A stretch of DNA of 13,384 bases from Microcaldota archaeon (GCA_023248665.1 JAHFEC010000016.1:1-13384), one strand, 5' to 3'; shown: positions 1-6,628, numbered from the stretch's first letter. The notes: generated by a model from the letters alone, not told the origin. Translations and numbers: made by a program.

Positions 1-870
1 TGGCTCGGCTCCAATTCGGGCGTGCCCAATGGCGGACTTTATGGCACTGCCATTGCGACAATGGGAATGCTGGCAACAGCCGCATACATATTGGCCATGG
101 ACACCTTCGGCCCCATCACGGACAACGCCGGAGGCATCGTGGAGATGAGCGGCGCGCCAAAGCATGTGCGCGAAAAAGCAGAGAAGCTTGACGCGGTGGG
201 CAACACCACCAAGGCGCTGACCAAAGGCTATGCCATAGGCTCGGCGGCCCTCGCGGCCTTCCTGCTGTTCTCCGCATACATGGACGAGGTGGCCAACCTC
301 ACAGGGCACGCATTTGGAGCAGTGGATATTTCCAAGGTGCCGGTGTTCATCGGCGCCATGCTCGGCGCGATGCTGGTCTTCCTGTTCTCCGCGCTGGCAA
401 TCCGGGCGGTCGGGCAGACGGCCCAGTACATCATCGAGGACGTGCGCAGGCAGTTCAAGAACAAGGGGATACTGGAGGGCACGGTCAAGCCGGACTACGC
501 GTCGTGCGTGGATCTGACCACCAAGGGCGCGCTCAAGAATATGGTGCTGCCCGGCGCGGTCGCCATCCTGTTCCCCGTCCTCGTGGGCTTCCTGCTCAAG
601 TATGAGGCCATGGCGGCCTTCCTGATGGTCGGCACGATCACCGGCGTCATGATGGCCATCACCCTCAACAACTCGGGCGGCGCGTGGGACAATGCCAAGA
701 AACACATCGAAACAGGCGTATTTGGAGGCAAAGGTTCGGACGCGCACAAGGCCGCCGTCGTGGGCGACACCGTGGGCGACCCGTTCAAGGACACGGCCGG
801 GCCAAGCTTGCACGTGCTGATAAAGATGCTGGCAACGATAACATTGGTACTCGCCGCCCTCTTTATCTAG
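1..870 (+). CDS. hppA: Membrane-bound proton-pumping pyrophosphatase, C-terminal part (5' end outside window)
   Basis: The reading frame is open from base 1 and ends at TAG 868-870, so the gene starts upstream of the window; the GTG at 22 is an internal Val. The enzyme hydrolyses pyrophosphate and uses the energy to pump ions across the cytoplasmic membrane. Visible family signatures are the segment DTFGPITDNAGGIVEMS, the following LDAVGNTTKA, the KGYAIGSAAL helix and the C-terminal GGAWDNAKK ... GDTVGDPFKDTAGPS block, which carries the pyrophosphate/Mg-binding Asp and Lys residues. At least five hydrophobic helices are present. The motif GNTTKA has Lys where potassium-dependent enzymes have Ala (GNTTAA), so by family knowledge this is the K+-independent, proton-pumping class. 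The gene ends close to a hairpin/T-rich terminator and converges on the TrmB-like gene. Confidence 0.96.
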   Translation, partial: WLGSNSGVPNGGLYGTAIATMGMLATAAYILAMDTFGPITDNAGGIVEMSGAPKHVREKAEKLDAVGNTTKALTKGYAIGSAALAAFLLFSAYMDEVANLTGHAFGAVDISKVPVFIGAMLGAMLVFLFSALAIRAVGQTAQYIIEDVRRQFKNKGILEGTVKPDYASCVDLTTKGALKNMVLPGAVAILFPVLVGFLLKYEAMAAFLMVGTITGVMMAITLNNSGGAWDNAKKHIETGVFGGKGSDAHKAAVVGDTVGDPFKDTAGPSLHVLIKMLATITLVLAALFI

Positions 871-921
871 AACGCGCCGGATAAAAACGGAAAACCTGGA
901 TAAAAAAGCCGAATGAAAAAA

Positions 922-958
922 GCCGGCCCTCGCGAGGCCGGCAAATCTTTTTTATTTT
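922..958. terminator. Hairpin terminator between convergent hppA and trmB-like gene
   Basis: A perfect 7-bp GC stem (GCCGGCC 922-928 / GGCCGGC 936-942) is followed on the + strand by a T-rich tract (946-958). On the - strand it is followed by a T run (the A tract at 916-921). It lies in the gap between two convergent stop codons, so it could terminate both transcripts. A copy differing in one loop base occurs at 2678-2698. Confidence 0.7.
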
Positions 959-994
959 TCTCGTTTTTTCTTTTTTTCGTATTATTTTCTGCGT

Positions 995-1771
995 TTATTT
1001 TATCCATCTCGATGACGATTTCGGCGCTTTGATAACGGCTGCTATCCACAACCTCTCGAAATAGTCGTCGAAGGCTCGGGCGATTTTCTCATCTTCTATC
1101 TGGATGGCAAACGGGGACTCCTCGCCCCAGAAGATGACCCATGCGAATTTGCCGCATGAATGAATGCCTACCGGAATCTTCTGGATGTTCTGGGCATAAC
1201 GGATTTGGGTGGCGGCATGTGTTTCCAACTGTCTCCCCCGCCATGCGGCGTCGGGCGTGAAAATCAGCATGGCTTTGAAACCCCGGCGGGCGCGCGTCTT
1301 GTGCCAGCGGCGCAACCAGCCCTTGAGCAGGTTGATGGGCGTGGCATCGGTGAGCATGACACGGTAGATGTTACGGACCGGCTCGCGCTCCAGCTCCGAC
1401 ATGGTGGTGTTGAGCATGATTTTCAGCCCCGCGATGCCGCTGAGGATCGTAACATTCTCTTTGGCCGCGGCCGAGTAGGTGACCATGATTTGCGGGATGG
1501 CCTGTGCGATGCTCTCCTGTTTCTTGCGTAGAATGTCTACGATGGCACTGGGGTCGGTCGCCGAATACACGCGCCGGTTGTTGCGCACGATGAAGGAGAC
1601 GAGGTTGCGCCCGCCCAAGCGGCCGAGCGCGTCATAGACCTGTGGGCGGAAGAGGCCCGATTCGCGGACGATGGAAGATGGCGGACTGGGCCCGAGGCGC
1701 AGCAATGCCTCCAAAGTCTTGGCTTCGATCTTGGTCAGGTCCGCCAAGCGGAGCATCTCTTCTTTGAGCAT
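995..1771 (-). CDS. TrmB-family transcriptional regulator
   Basis: This 258-residue protein has a winged helix-turn-helix at residues ~8-80 (LTKIEAKTLEALLRLGPSPPSSIVRESG..., then a recognition helix RPQVYDALGRLGGRNLV and a wing). A C-terminal region of the kind seen in TrmB-like sensors follows (ENVTILSGIAGLKIMLNTTMSELER onward). TrmB proteins are archaeal regulators that respond to sugars or other small ligands; the ligand here is unknown. The start ATG at 1769-1771 lies about 26 bases from the TATA at 1794-1803, which predicts a leaderless mRNA. A perfect palindrome (1776-1797) sits between the TATA and the start, suggesting autoregulation. The divergent neighbour, a secreted protein, shares the promoter region and is the obvious candidate target. 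Confidence 0.85.
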   Translation of the reverse strand: MLKEEMLRLADLTKIEAKTLEALLRLGPSPPSSIVRESGLFRPQVYDALGRLGGRNLVSFIVRNNRRVYSATDPSAIVDILRKKQESIAQAIPQIMVTYSAAAKENVTILSGIAGLKIMLNTTMSELEREPVRNIYRVMLTDATPINLLKGWLRRWHKTRARRGFKAMLIFTPDAAWRGRQLETHAATQIRYAQNIQKIPVGIHSCGKFAWVIFWGEESPFAIQIEDEKIARAFDDYFERLWIAAVIKAPKSSSRWIK

Positions 1772-1775
1772 GTAG

Positions 1776-1803
1776 TAATAGTATGACTACACTATTATAA
1801 ATA
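1776..1803. promoter_or_regulatory. Shared divergent promoter with operator-like palindrome
   Basis: TAATAGT (1776-1782) and ACTATTA (1791-1797) form a perfect inverted repeat with an 8-base spacer. It overlaps a near-symmetric TATA element (ATTATAAATA, 1794-1803). Read leftward, the TATA is ~26 bases from the trmB-like ATG. Read rightward, it predicts a transcript starting near 1823, ahead of the ATG at 1846. Binding at the palindrome could block the leftward promoter and possibly the rightward one. The regulator is inferred, not shown. Confidence 0.6.
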
Positions 1804-1845
1804 GCTCTTTTGTCGTAATAGGTGTATGAAAAAGGTGGTTATATC

Positions 1846-2640
1846 ATGACTCGCAAACTCGCAAAATCAGGTCCCCGATTGATCCTCATCGCCGGCCTGA
1901 TCATCCTACCCGCATTGGCATCCAAGGCTCAGGTTGTCACGTACAACCGCGCCGCTGGTCGCTCCCCGGACTTCTTCATGCGTCCTTCCGCGCTCTCCAT
2001 CCGCTCAGACCTGGCCGAAGCCAACCACGGCCTTGATGTCCGCGCCAATTTCAGCCGCAAGCTGGAGGATTGGACGCTGGGAGCCGGCGCTGGCACTGGC
2101 ATGACCGCCGACTTTATGGCCAACACAAACTGGGCCCAAATCGGCGGTGGGTACGACTTCGCCAAAGGATATTCGATCAATGCCGAACTGAGGAGCGAAT
2201 GCGCGTTGGATGGCAGCAAAAGCATCCCGATTCGGACGCTGTCCTACGAAGAGGGAATATTCGTGACTTCGCCATGCGCGACGGCGTATGCTGTTTCCAA
2301 GCAGTCGAGCGATGAGAAACGCAATGCGTTCGAATACCTGATCGAGCTCAGACCAACAACCTTCCTTGCCCTCAACATCCGTTACGTCGACATGCTTCAT
2401 GCATCTGATGTGTTTTACTTGGGCTTTGGTTCCTATCCATATATCTTCTCGGATGGGACTAGACTGGTGCTGGAGGCCGATGCGCAGCTCAAGCCGACGC
2501 TGGTGAAACCGGGCTTCTGGCAAACGGTGCGCCTAGGCGTGAGCGCTTACCTCAAAAACGGATACAAAGCGCTCATCACCCTCACCAAGCCCGGCTCGGC
2601 TGACCAGAAGGTCGAACTTAGGGCCGATATCCCGATCTAG
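1846..2640 (+). CDS. Secreted beta-rich protein of unknown function
   Basis: This 264-residue protein is exported by prediction. It has Lys/Arg at residues 3-11, a hydrophobic stretch LILIAGLIILPALA at 12-25, and an SKA cleavage site before Gln29. There is no lipobox Cys. The mature part has many short alternating-polarity strands (GLDVRANFSRKL, WTLGAGAGTGM, YLIELRPTTFLALNIRYVDML, TRLVLEADAQL, QTVRLGVSAYL, KALITLTKPG) with turn-like Gly/Asn/Asp between them. This resembles a small beta-barrel or beta-sandwich. Two Cys (in SECAL and SPCAT) could form a disulfide. I chose ATG 1846 over GTG 1822 because AAGGTGGT at 1831-1838 is well placed as a ribosome binding site and the signal peptide then starts normally. 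I do not recognise the family. It is divergent from the TrmB-like gene and followed by a hairpin terminator. Confidence 0.75.
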   Translation: MTRKLAKSGPRLILIAGLIILPALASKAQVVTYNRAAGRSPDFFMRPSALSIRSDLAEANHGLDVRANFSRKLEDWTLGAGAGTGMTADFMANTNWAQIGGGYDFAKGYSINAELRSECALDGSKSIPIRTLSYEEGIFVTSPCATAYAVSKQSSDEKRNAFEYLIELRPTTFLALNIRYVDMLHASDVFYLGFGSYPYIFSDGTRLVLEADAQLKPTLVKPGFWQTVRLGVSAYLKNGYKALITLTKPGSADQKVELRADIPI

Positions 2641-2677
2641 GCTTCCTCGCTCGTTTGAGCGGCAGAAAACAAGCAAA

Positions 2678-2732
2678 GCCGGCCCTCGCGGGGCCGGCAA
2701 TCATTATTTTTTATTCTTGTTTTATTTTTTCG
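2678..2732 (+). terminator. Hairpin plus T-rich terminator after the secreted-protein gene
   Basis: GCCGGCC (2678-2684) pairs with GGCCGGC (2692-2698), and a long T-rich tract follows (2701-2730). It lies 38 bases past the stop codon. The 21-base hairpin matches the one at 922-942 at 20 of 21 positions. Confidence 0.7.
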
Positions 2733-2734
2733 TT

Positions 2735-2767
2735 TTGAACGTTATATTTAAATTAACATATGTTCAA
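2735..2767 (+). promoter_or_regulatory. Promoter of the nucleotidyltransferase/HEPN pair, flanked by inverted repeat
   Basis: An AT-rich TATA element (ATATTTAAATTA, ~2744-2755) lies ~25-30 bases before ATG 2779, predicting a leaderless or nearly leaderless mRNA. TTGAAC (2735-2740) and GTTCAA (2762-2767) form an inverted repeat that brackets the TATA. This arrangement would suit repression by the pair's own winged-helix domain; that role is inferred. Confidence 0.5.
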
Positions 2768-2778
2768 CAATATAAAAC

Positions 2779-3426
2779 ATGCTTGAAAAACTCCTGCGCT
2801 CCGGTGCCGAGGTCAAAACGCTTGGCGTGGTCCTGTTCGAGGACAACCTGCATTTGCGCGAGATCGGCCGGAGAGCCAAAATCAGCCCATATGAGGCCAA
2901 GCGCGAGCTGGATAATCTTGTCTTGGTCGGTTTGCTAAAATCGCAAAGGAACGGAAAACAGGTTTTCTTCTCAAGAAACGGCGCCTGCCCGTTCTGGCAG
3001 GACCTCAAGAACCTCTACCTCAAGACCGAGGGCATCGTCCCGCGGCTGAAGACCGCGCTGGCCGGCGTGGAGGGCATCCGGTTTTCGTTCATCTTCGGCA
3101 GTATGGCCAGCGGCGAGGACAGGCCCGAAAGCGACATCGACCTGATGGTCATCGGCGAGCCGGACGAAAACATGCTGGCTAAAAAGGTATTCGAGGCCCA
3201 GCGGCAGACAGGCCGGGAGATAAACTTCGTCTCATGGACTGGGAAGGACCTTGCGAAAAACGCCGGACGGAATGGCGCCTTCCATGGAAACCTGATGAAG
3301 GGCAAACGGATCTGGCTGGTGGGAAACGAGGATGAATTTGTCCGAATTGCTCAAGAAGGGCTTGGCCAGAAAGGTCGGCGAGGACCGGGTTCTGGCAAAA
3401 GAGCTGCTGACCAAAGCCAGCCATGA
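2779..3426 (+). CDS. Winged-helix minimal nucleotidyltransferase (MNT, antitoxin-type)
   Basis: Residues ~10-65 form a winged helix-turn-helix (HLREIGRRAKISPYEAKRELDNLVLVGLL followed by a basic wing). Residues ~95-185 form a minimal nucleotidyltransferase domain with the signature GSMASG...ESDIDL (Gly107-Ser108, Asp119, Asp121) and a third probable acidic residue at Glu147 in REINF. In characterised MNT/HEPN systems the MNT protein adds AMP to the HEPN partner and neutralises it. The partner gene follows directly and overlaps the last 95 bases. The final ~25 residues, rich in Gly/Lys/Arg/Gln, come from the overlap and look like frame extension rather than folded domain. A DNA-binding domain fused to the MNT suggests autoregulation. 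This pair could also act as a non-toxic nucleotidyltransferase module. Confidence 0.87.
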   Translation: MLEKLLRSGAEVKTLGVVLFEDNLHLREIGRRAKISPYEAKRELDNLVLVGLLKSQRNGKQVFFSRNGACPFWQDLKNLYLKTEGIVPRLKTALAGVEGIRFSFIFGSMASGEDRPESDIDLMVIGEPDENMLAKKVFEAQRQTGREINFVSWTGKDLAKNAGRNGAFHGNLMKGKRIWLVGNEDEFVRIAQEGLGQKGRRGPGSGKRAADQSQP

Positions 3427-3757
3427 CATCAAGGCGGCGCAAGACAATCTCGAAACAGGGAATTATGGATGGGCGCTGGCCATTTCGTACAATGCGATGC
3501 TCACCGCCGGCCGGGCGCTCATGGCCAAGGAGGGGTTTTCCACGATGGCCGAAGCCCATCATTTGGCAGTCGTGCAATACTGCGCCACCCGCCTCGGTCC
3601 CGGCGCGGGGGATCTGGTGAGCACCTTCAACCGCTACCGTTTGAGACGCCACGGCGTGATATACGGACAGGCACCCGAAGTGGGCGAGAATGAGGCCAAG
3701 AAGGCCATTGAGAATGCGGGGTTATTCCTCAAAGCGATAAGCGAACGGCTCGGGTAG
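3332..3757 (+). CDS. HEPN-domain protein (toxin-type partner of MNT)
   Basis: This 141-residue, all-helical protein has typical HEPN features: KASHDIKAAQDNLE (helix 1), GWALAISYNAMLTAGRALMAKEGF (helix 2), a segment like AEAHHLAVVQYC, and near the C-terminus RYRLRRHGVIYG. The last contains the R-x(4-6)-H RNase motif (Arg101/Arg103 to His107) and a nearby Tyr111. In characterised pairs a Tyr close to this His is the AMPylation site; here the spacing is H-x3-Y rather than the common H-x-Y. The start at 3332 is preceded by GAAACGAGG and lies inside the upstream gene, so translation is probably coupled. It converges on the PIN gene with only 16 bases between stops. Confidence 0.83.
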   Translation: MNLSELLKKGLARKVGEDRVLAKELLTKASHDIKAAQDNLETGNYGWALAISYNAMLTAGRALMAKEGFSTMAEAHHLAVVQYCATRLGPGAGDLVSTFNRYRLRRHGVIYGQAPEVGENEAKKAIENAGLFLKAISERLG

Positions 3758-3773
3758 ACTTTTGGACCTACTG

Positions 3774-4172
3774 TTAGAAAAAGTCGATCTTGTGCTCGTC
3801 GCGCAAAAGAAGCACCTTGATCCTTTTGCCGTGCAGGCGCATGCGCAGCGCCCGGTCGTTGGTGGCCACCCACGCGCCGGTCTGCAAGGCCAATGTGATG
3901 ATGGTGCCGTCGGCCGGCCCGTCGGTCTGCGCAACCGATACTTTTCCCGACGCCCGCCAATTCCGGATGGCCCGCAGCGCCCCGCGCGCGGCGAGCACGT
4001 TCTTTCGCTTCACCTTGGAATTGGACATGGCTTCCAGTTCGGCCAGGACGGAGGAGGTGGCCACGAGCGTGTAAGGCTCGTCCTCGGAGAGGCGCTCGAT
4101 CTGGCCAAACACGTCCAGCCCTTTCTCGAAAGGCAGGAGCCAGAAGTTGGTGTCCAGGATGATTTGACGCAT
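3774..4172 (-). CDS. PIN-domain ribonuclease, archaeal Fcf1/Utp24-like
   Basis: This 132-residue protein is a single PIN domain. The acidic metal-binding residues are in place: Asp7 in IILDTNF, Glu45 in VLAELE, Asp84/Asp88 in TDGPADGTII and Asp106 in ATNDRALR. The N-terminal pattern LDTNFWLLPFEKGLDVFGQIERL matches the archaeal Fcf1/Utp24 group, which is linked to pre-rRNA processing, rather than VapC toxins. No antitoxin gene is adjacent. It lies 19 bases downstream of the deoxyhypusine synthase gene, with a ribosome-binding-like CGAGGT before its ATG, so the two form an operon. A VapC-like role is possible but less likely. Confidence 0.85.
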   Translation of the reverse strand: MRQIILDTNFWLLPFEKGLDVFGQIERLSEDEPYTLVATSSVLAELEAMSNSKVKRKNVLAARGALRAIRNWRASGKVSVAQTDGPADGTIITLALQTGAWVATNDRALRMRLHGKRIKVLLLRDEHKIDFF

Positions 4173-4191
4173 GACGAACCTCGTGATCTGA

Positions 4192-5172
4192 TTACCAGTC
4201 TAATATGTAGCCGAACATCAATGGGGCGACGATGGTGGCATCCGACTCGATGACGAACTTGGGCGTGTCTATGCCCAGCTTGCCCCACGTGATCTTCTCG
4301 TTTGGCACGGCGCCCGAATAGGAGCCGTACGAGGTGGTCGAATCGCTGATTTGGCAGAAATAGCCCCAGCGCGGCACGTCCATCTCCAAGTCCTGAGTCA
4401 TGAGCGGCACGGCGCAGATGGGGAAGTCGCCCGCAATGCCCCCGCCAATCTGGAAAAAGCCGATGGGCCCGGATTTGGAATTCTCTTGGTACCAGCCCAC
4501 CAGCGAGTGCATGTAGTCCAACCCGCTTTTCACCATCGCGGTGCCCTTGAGCTTCTTCTGCATCATGCGCGCCACGATGATGTTGCCCATGGTGCTGTCC
4601 TCCCAGCCGGGGACGAACATGGGCAAATTCTTCTGGGCGGCCGCCAGCAGCCACGAGTCCTTGGGGTCGATCTGGTATTCGCCCTCAAGCACGCCGGAGA
4701 GCAGGAGCTGGTAGAAGAATTCGTGCGGGAGGTACCGCTTGCCCTCGCTCTCCGCGTTCTGCCAGAGCGCGAGCATATGGTGCTCGATCTTGCGGAAGGC
4801 CTCCTCTTCGGGGATGCAGGTGTCGGTGACGCGGTTGAAGCCCTCGTCGTATAACTCCATCTCCTGACGGGCGGTGAGGGAGCGGTAGCCCGGCACGCGC
4901 TTGTAGAGCTTGTTGGCCACGAGGTTGAAGACGTCCTCTTCCAGATTGGCGCCCGTGCAGGTGATGGCATGCACCTTGTCCTGACGGATCATCTCGGCGA
5001 GGGATTTGCCCAGCTCAGCCGTGCTCATGGCGCCGGCGAGGGTCATGAGCATCTTGCCTTTCTTTTTCTCCAAAAGCTCGATATAGGCCTCCGACGCGTC
5101 CACGACGACGGCGGAGTTGAAATGCTTGTAATGGGTCTTCATGAAATGGCGCAAGAATCCGCTCTTATCCAT
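4192..5172 (-). CDS. dys: Deoxyhypusine synthase family protein (bacterial-type)
   Basis: This 326-residue protein covers the whole fold. It has the NAD/spermidine-site segments LAGAMSTAELG, ITCTGANLEEDVFNLV, VPGWEDSTMGN and FFQIGGGIAGDFPIC. The SDSTTSYGSYSGAVPNEK stretch is followed by TWGKLG, whose Lys298 corresponds to the catalytic Lys that carries the butylamine intermediate. The true enzyme transfers the aminobutyl group of spermidine to a Lys of initiation factor 5A. The sequence from MSTAELGKSLAEMIRQDK through RVTDTCIPEEEA resembles the deoxyhypusine-synthase-like group widespread in bacteria more than classic archaeal/eukaryotic enzymes, so a homospermidine-synthase-like activity is an alternative. 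A strong AGGAGGT site precedes ATG 5172. The PIN gene follows in the same operon. Confidence 0.9.
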   Translation of the reverse strand: MDKSGFLRHFMKTHYKHFNSAVVVDASEAYIELLEKKKGKMLMTLAGAMSTAELGKSLAEMIRQDKVHAITCTGANLEEDVFNLVANKLYKRVPGYRSLTARQEMELYDEGFNRVTDTCIPEEEAFRKIEHHMLALWQNAESEGKRYLPHEFFYQLLLSGVLEGEYQIDPKDSWLLAAAQKNLPMFVPGWEDSTMGNIIVARMMQKKLKGTAMVKSGLDYMHSLVGWYQENSKSGPIGFFQIGGGIAGDFPICAVPLMTQDLEMDVPRWGYFCQISDSTTSYGSYSGAVPNEKITWGKLGIDTPKFVIESDATIVAPLMFGYILDW

Positions 5173-5212
5173 ATTGAACCTCCTGATCAGTCAGATGAAA
5201 CATGCACAGAGA

Positions 5213-5223
5213 TTTTTTATAAA
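5213..5223. promoter_or_regulatory. TATA element apparently shared by dys (-) and NFACT-R (+)
   Basis: TTTTTTATAAA is the only clear TATA in this intergenic gap. Rightward it lies ~26 bases before ATG 5244, predicting a leaderless NFACT-R mRNA. Leftward (TTTATAAAA) it predicts a start near 5190, leaving a short leader with the AGGAGGT site of dys. Confidence 0.55.
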
Positions 5224-5243
5224 CGCATCACCAAAGAGAGGCC

Positions 5244-6035
5244 ATGGCGATTTTGCTCGACGTCCGGAAAAACGCGCGCGCCCACCTGCAGGACGCCTTC
5301 GACGCGCTCAAGAAGCTCAAGGAGAAGCGCGCGGGCCTCACCTCGGCGCTGGAGGCGACGAAGAAGGAGATGGCGGCCGCGCTGGAGAGGAAAAAAAATG
5401 AGGGCGGCGCATCCGGCTCGGCTCGCCATCCGTCGTCGAAAACAAGGGGCGGGCGGACGAAAACCCCGTGGCATTCGCCGTACCATTCGTTCATCACGTC
5501 CGGAGGCCGGCGCGTGGTGGCCGGACGGGACGCCAAACAGAACGACGAGCTGGTGGCCAAGCACCTCGCCGACGGGGATCTGTTTTTCCATGCAGACATA
5601 CAGGGCGCGCCGACCGTGATTTTAAAGGACGGGCAGAAAGCGGACGGGCAGGAGAAGAAAGAGGCGGCGCAATTCGCGGCTTCGTATTCTTCGGCGTGGA
5701 AAGTCGGCGCGTCGGCCGTGGACGTGTATGCGGTGAAGCCCTCGCAGGTGTCCAAGCACGCGATGGGCGGCTATGTCGGACGGGGAGCCTTCGCCATAGA
5801 GGGGGAAAGGGAATGGTTCAGGCAGACTCCGCTGGCACTCAAAATTAGAGTGGAATGCGATGGATTGCTCGTGTTGCCGGCATGCCACCCCAAGAAGATG
5901 GAGAAGGAGATTAGGCTCACGATAGGAAGCCTGCCAAAAGAAGAGGCGGCGCGGACGCTTTCCTCGCGCTTGAGCGCGAAAGCGGACGAAATCGCCTCGA
6001 TGCTGCCGGGCGGAAAATTCAGCATCGGGCAATAA
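5244..6035 (+). CDS. Stand-alone NFACT-R (DUF814) protein with N-terminal coiled coil
   Basis: This 263-residue protein has a charged coiled coil at residues ~8-52 (KKLKEKRAGLTSALEATKKE), a Gly/Ser/Lys-rich linker at ~53-75, and an NFACT-R domain at ~76-195. The domain shows WHSPYHSFITSGGRRVVAGR, DAKQNDELVAKHL, DLFFHADIQGAPTVILK, SYSSAWKVGASAVDVYAV, PSQVSK and GGYVGRGAFAIEGE. Full-length NEMF/Rqc2/RqcH proteins, which bind the large ribosomal subunit carrying peptidyl-tRNA, have this domain behind an NFACT-N domain and helix-hairpin-helix region. Both are missing here, and the ATG sits at the predicted leaderless start, so this is a genuine short form. A ribosome-quality-control or tRNA-binding role is inferred from the family. 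The hydrolase gene follows after 16 bases. Confidence 0.87.
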   Translation: MAILLDVRKNARAHLQDAFDALKKLKEKRAGLTSALEATKKEMAAALERKKNEGGASGSARHPSSKTRGGRTKTPWHSPYHSFITSGGRRVVAGRDAKQNDELVAKHLADGDLFFHADIQGAPTVILKDGQKADGQEKKEAAQFAASYSSAWKVGASAVDVYAVKPSQVSKHAMGGYVGRGAFAIEGEREWFRQTPLALKIRVECDGLLVLPACHPKKMEKEIRLTIGSLPKEEAARTLSSRLSAKADEIASMLPGGKFSIGQ

Positions 6036-6051
6036 ACAAAGAGGCGAGCGC

Positions 6052-6621
6052 ATGAAAATCATTTCCCTATCCGACTTTACGCCCTTGGGAAAAAGGCTGG
6101 ACGGCTTCTATTTCTTCGAGGTGGACGGGCGCACGTGCTCGACGAGATACCTCGTCGTGGACGGACGCCGGAAGATGCTGATCGATTCCGGAGACGGCAA
6201 GGATGCGCTGGATTTTACGCCCGACCTTGTTTTCTTGACGCACGGGCACTATGACCACACCTGCGGCGTGAAGCCGGACTGGCCGGACGTGCGGCTCCAT
6301 AAGGCCGAAGACGCCCGTCTGCCGTTCGTGAACATACCGGCCAACGCCAAGCGCACGGACGGCCACGAGATTGTTTTCGGCCCGCACCGCTTCAGTCTGG
6401 TCCACACGCCGGGGCACACGCCGGGCAGCGCCTGCCTCTTCGAGCGCGAGAGCGGCGCGCTGTTCTGTGGGGACACCCTTTTTGCCGGCGGGGCATACGG
6501 TCGGACGGATCTGGGCGGGCCGGATGCCGAAGAACGGATGCAAGAGAGCTTGGCTCGTTTGGAGGCCTTGCCCTACAAGCTCCTCTGCCCCGGACACGGA
6601 AAAATCGAGCGGCGCGACTAA
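6052..6621 (+). CDS. Metallo-beta-lactamase-fold hydrolase (glyoxalase II-like)
   Basis: This 189-residue protein has the full metal-binding set of the fold: His64, His66, Asp68 and His69 in THGHYDH, His122 in HTPGHTPGS, Asp141 in FCGDTLF and His182 in CPGHG. Two metal ions, usually zinc, are expected in the active site. The compact length, the GGAYGRTDLGG segment and the absence of a C-terminal beta-CASP or extra helical domain place it with glyoxalase II-like thioester hydrolases of broad specificity; the substrate cannot be told from sequence. It lies 16 bases after the NFACT-R gene, with GAGGCGAGCG before the ATG, so it is probably co-transcribed. The sufS start lies 37 bases downstream. 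Confidence 0.88.
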   Translation: MKIISLSDFTPLGKRLDGFYFFEVDGRTCSTRYLVVDGRRKMLIDSGDGKDALDFTPDLVFLTHGHYDHTCGVKPDWPDVRLHKAEDARLPFVNIPANAKRTDGHEIVFGPHRFSLVHTPGHTPGSACLFERESGALFCGDTLFAGGAYGRTDLGGPDAEERMQESLARLEALPYKLLCPGHGKIERRD

Positions 6622-6628
6622 ACAAAGC

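Noticed and set aside
1822..1845. GTG start of the secreted protein at 1822
   Set aside because: It lies at the predicted transcription start, while ATG 1846 has a ribosome binding site and gives a normal signal peptide.
3774..4172. PIN protein as a VapC toxin
   Set aside because: No antitoxin gene is adjacent, it is in an operon with dys, and its N-terminus looks Fcf1/Utp24-like.
4010..4654. 214-codon open frame on the - strand
   Set aside because: It overlaps the dys and PIN genes in another frame on the same strand; both of those have clear catalytic motifs.
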